This document shows positions 54,361 through 55,572 of a DNA stretch of 55,572 bases, one piece after another. A model generated the notes under the pieces. It had not been told where the DNA came from. It ran no database searches and saw nothing but the letters and a program-made list of their open reading frames with translations. The stretch is from the NCBI GenBank assembly GCA_023146365.1, contig JAGLCE010000084.1, forward strand, positions 1 through 55,572, in the 5' to 3' direction. Both the position numbers and the translations under genes were made by a program. Every line of letters starts with the position of its first letter. The first letter of the stretch is position 1. Source of the stretch: Endozoicomonadaceae bacterium. Its GTDB lineage: Bacteria > Pseudomonadota > Gammaproteobacteria > Pseudomonadales > Endozoicomonadaceae.

Positions 54361-54795
54361 TTACGTGCAGATAAGATAATAGCTAGCGAACGCCGATGAT
54401 ACAAAAGGTATAGATAAGACGACGTAGTCGATAACACAGTTGGATGTTTCATCATCCTCACCAAACACCACCGAAAGCAGCATCAGTTCTGGAGTTTTAT
54501 CATCGCTGAGTGCGCAGAACAAGAGAGGACCTATTAATGGTATGGGAAACATCGTTGCTGCTAGAACTTGTCTGATTCTAGTGGATAAATCTAGCCCTTG
54601 CTCACTGTTACTATAAAATTCTTCAGCCCCTAATGCTAGCCCTACTACGGGAAATAGTAGTGCGCCTATGGCTACAGCAATAATGCTAACAGTTCGTTTA
54701 GCAAAAAAAGTGACCGATTCCAATTTGGTGTATGAGTTATTTTCTTGATAATCTATATCATTATTTGTAAAATAACTAGTTATGTTTTCGCCCAT
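54361..54795 (-). CDS. Small tandem membrane protein, family member 3
   Basis: A 144-aa protein with GALLFPVVGLAL (44-55), FPIPLIGPLLF (83-93) and VLSIPFVSS (126-134). Three hydrophobic stretches are separated by an acidic loop (98-122). The start has TCGAGGATATAGAGCA before it, conserved with member 2. Length and order of blocks are the same as member 2, indicating tandem duplication. The 3' flank (54240-54360) is repeated at 53160-53220. No domain is recognised. Confidence 0.65.
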   Translation of the reverse strand: MGENITSYFTNNDIDYQENNSYTKLESVTFFAKRTVSIIAVAIGALLFPVVGLALGAEEFYSNSEQGLDLSTRIRQVLAATMFPIPLIGPLLFCALSDDKTPELMLLSVVFGEDDETSNCVIDYVVLSIPFVSSAFASYYLICT

Positions 54796-55185
54796 TGCTC
54801 TATATCCTCGAGATAGTTGTTTAAAATAGCCACTTTATTATTTGAAAAAATAAAGTAGATAGATTGAATCAAAGACAGCCTTATCTGATTATTCATTTTT
54901 AAAAGACGTTTTATATAAAACCTCATATATGAAGTGCTATAGCGTCCTACAGATTGTTTGACTATGATTTTAATCAGAAGTTTATTTATAAATTTATTTT
55001 ACCCTCGGTGTCAGCAGGAGATCCCATTTTTATTGATGGGACTCAGAATACGCATTGTCACTACTCATTTTTTGCCTGCTTCGATAGGGTGCAATCCCCA
55101 GGGCAAAAACATGAACGTTATTTGAACAGTCAAACGGCCTGAAAACCTGTAAAATGGCGTCTTTTTCCTGATTCCTAAGGCGCTA

Positions 55186-55572
55186 ATGTCTGCCAAATCT
55201 CTGTTTTTCAAATTTAGTACACTCACTGATCCACGTGATCCAAAAAAAACAACCCACATCTTGGCTGAAATCATGTTTATATCAGTCTGTGCGATTCTTT
55301 GTGGAGCAGACGATTGGAACAGTATTCGATGGTTCGCCGTGATGAAAGAAAAATGGCTTCGGAAGCATCTGAAACTACCCGGTGGTATTCCTGTTGCTAT
55401 TACCTTCAATCGAGTCTTTGCGGCCATTGACCCTGACGAGTTTCGCCAGATTTTTATCCAGTGGATACGGGATGTTATTGGCGGATTGAAGCTGTCTGAC
55501 GGTAGAGTGGTTGCCCTTAATGGCAAGACGATCACAGGCTCAGCCTGGAACAAGGGTAAAGACGCCATTCAT
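55186..55572 (+). CDS. ISAs1-family transposase (N-terminal part, runs off the window)
   Basis: The frame from ATG 55186 (TAAGG 5 bases upstream) runs 129 codons to the window end without a stop. It begins MSAKSLFFKFSTLTDPRDPK, then EIMFISVCAILCGADDWNSI, the N-terminal H-repeat-associated region of ISAs1 transposases, followed by the first DDE strand. That strand reads VVALNGKTITGSA where the family has AxDGKTxRGS, so the first catalytic Asp is Asn here. The remaining two catalytic residues are outside the window. The upstream stretch 54800-55185 is AT-rich and may hold the left IS end. Confidence 0.85.
   Translation, partial: MSAKSLFFKFSTLTDPRDPKKTTHILAEIMFISVCAILCGADDWNSIRWFAVMKEKWLRKHLKLPGGIPVAITFNRVFAAIDPDEFRQIFIQWIRDVIGGLKLSDGRVVALNGKTITGSAWNKGKDAIH

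Overview
The window looks like a chromosomal segment of a host-associated marine gammaproteobacterium of the Oceanospirillales type (Endozoicomonas-like). The housekeeping genes are gammaproteobacterial (gcvTHP, uup, zapE/zapG, trxB, cysZ, pta, dbpA, glpX, pssA, murI, a UbiF/UbiH-type hydroxylase, trpS, psuG, class I fumarase, a DUF2835 gene). The AT-rich stretches between them hold transposase debris and proteins with eukaryote-like domains. The genus assignment is inference; no rRNA or other taxonomic marker is present.

Layout. 1-107 is the tail of an IS481-type transposase. 127-4730 (minus) is the glycine cleavage operon gcvT-gcvH-gcvP. 4731-7094 holds a decayed REP-associated transposase with a REP-like hairpin, an AT-rich lysine-rich orphan gene and a dispersed repeat. 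7095-7180 is tRNA-Leu(CAG). 7446-10758 carries uup and nnrS. 10891-12117 (minus) encodes a protein that looks like a microbial-type PARG/macro domain. 12609-18373 has zapE and zapG (divergent), a LapG-like cysteine protease without signal peptide, an acyl-CoA thioesterase, trxB and cysZ. 18562-19932 (minus) encodes a probable 2OG-Fe(II) oxygenase fused to two C2H2 zinc fingers. 20494-27507 has pta, a long-chain acyl-CoA ligase, dbpA and glpX. 27737-31023 (minus) is a three-gene cluster: lipoprotein retropepsin, inactive transglutaminase with a multi-TM domain, and RimK-like ATP-grasp ligase. 31283-36068 is an accessory region with an IS481 remnant, a HAD (App1/DUF2183-like) phosphatase fused to a membrane module, a protein with four tandem C2H2 zinc fingers, a possible decayed RING finger, and repeats. 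36069-43744 has pssA, murI, a ubiquinone hydroxylase, a phosphotransferase-fold protein, DUF2835, trpS and psuG. 44504-46054 is an orphan protein with a nine-residue repeat. 46599-50764 has pqaA-like, a ferredoxin reductase and fumarase. 51072-54795 (minus) has an outer-membrane barrel and a tandem family of small membrane proteins, three intact and one decayed. The window ends inside an ISAs1-family transposase.

The core genes serve one-carbon/glycine metabolism, acetate/fatty-acid activation, the TCA cycle, phospholipid and peptidoglycan precursor synthesis and redox balance. The accessory genes are unrelated to these. They are AT-rich, often lack recognisable bacterial homology, carry eukaryote-like zinc fingers and ADP-ribose-type domains, and are flanked by IS remnants. 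The best candidates for something undescribed are the two C2H2 zinc-finger proteins (18562-19932 and 33799-34674) and the small-membrane-protein family whose membrane module is also found fused to a HAD phosphatase (32252-33250).
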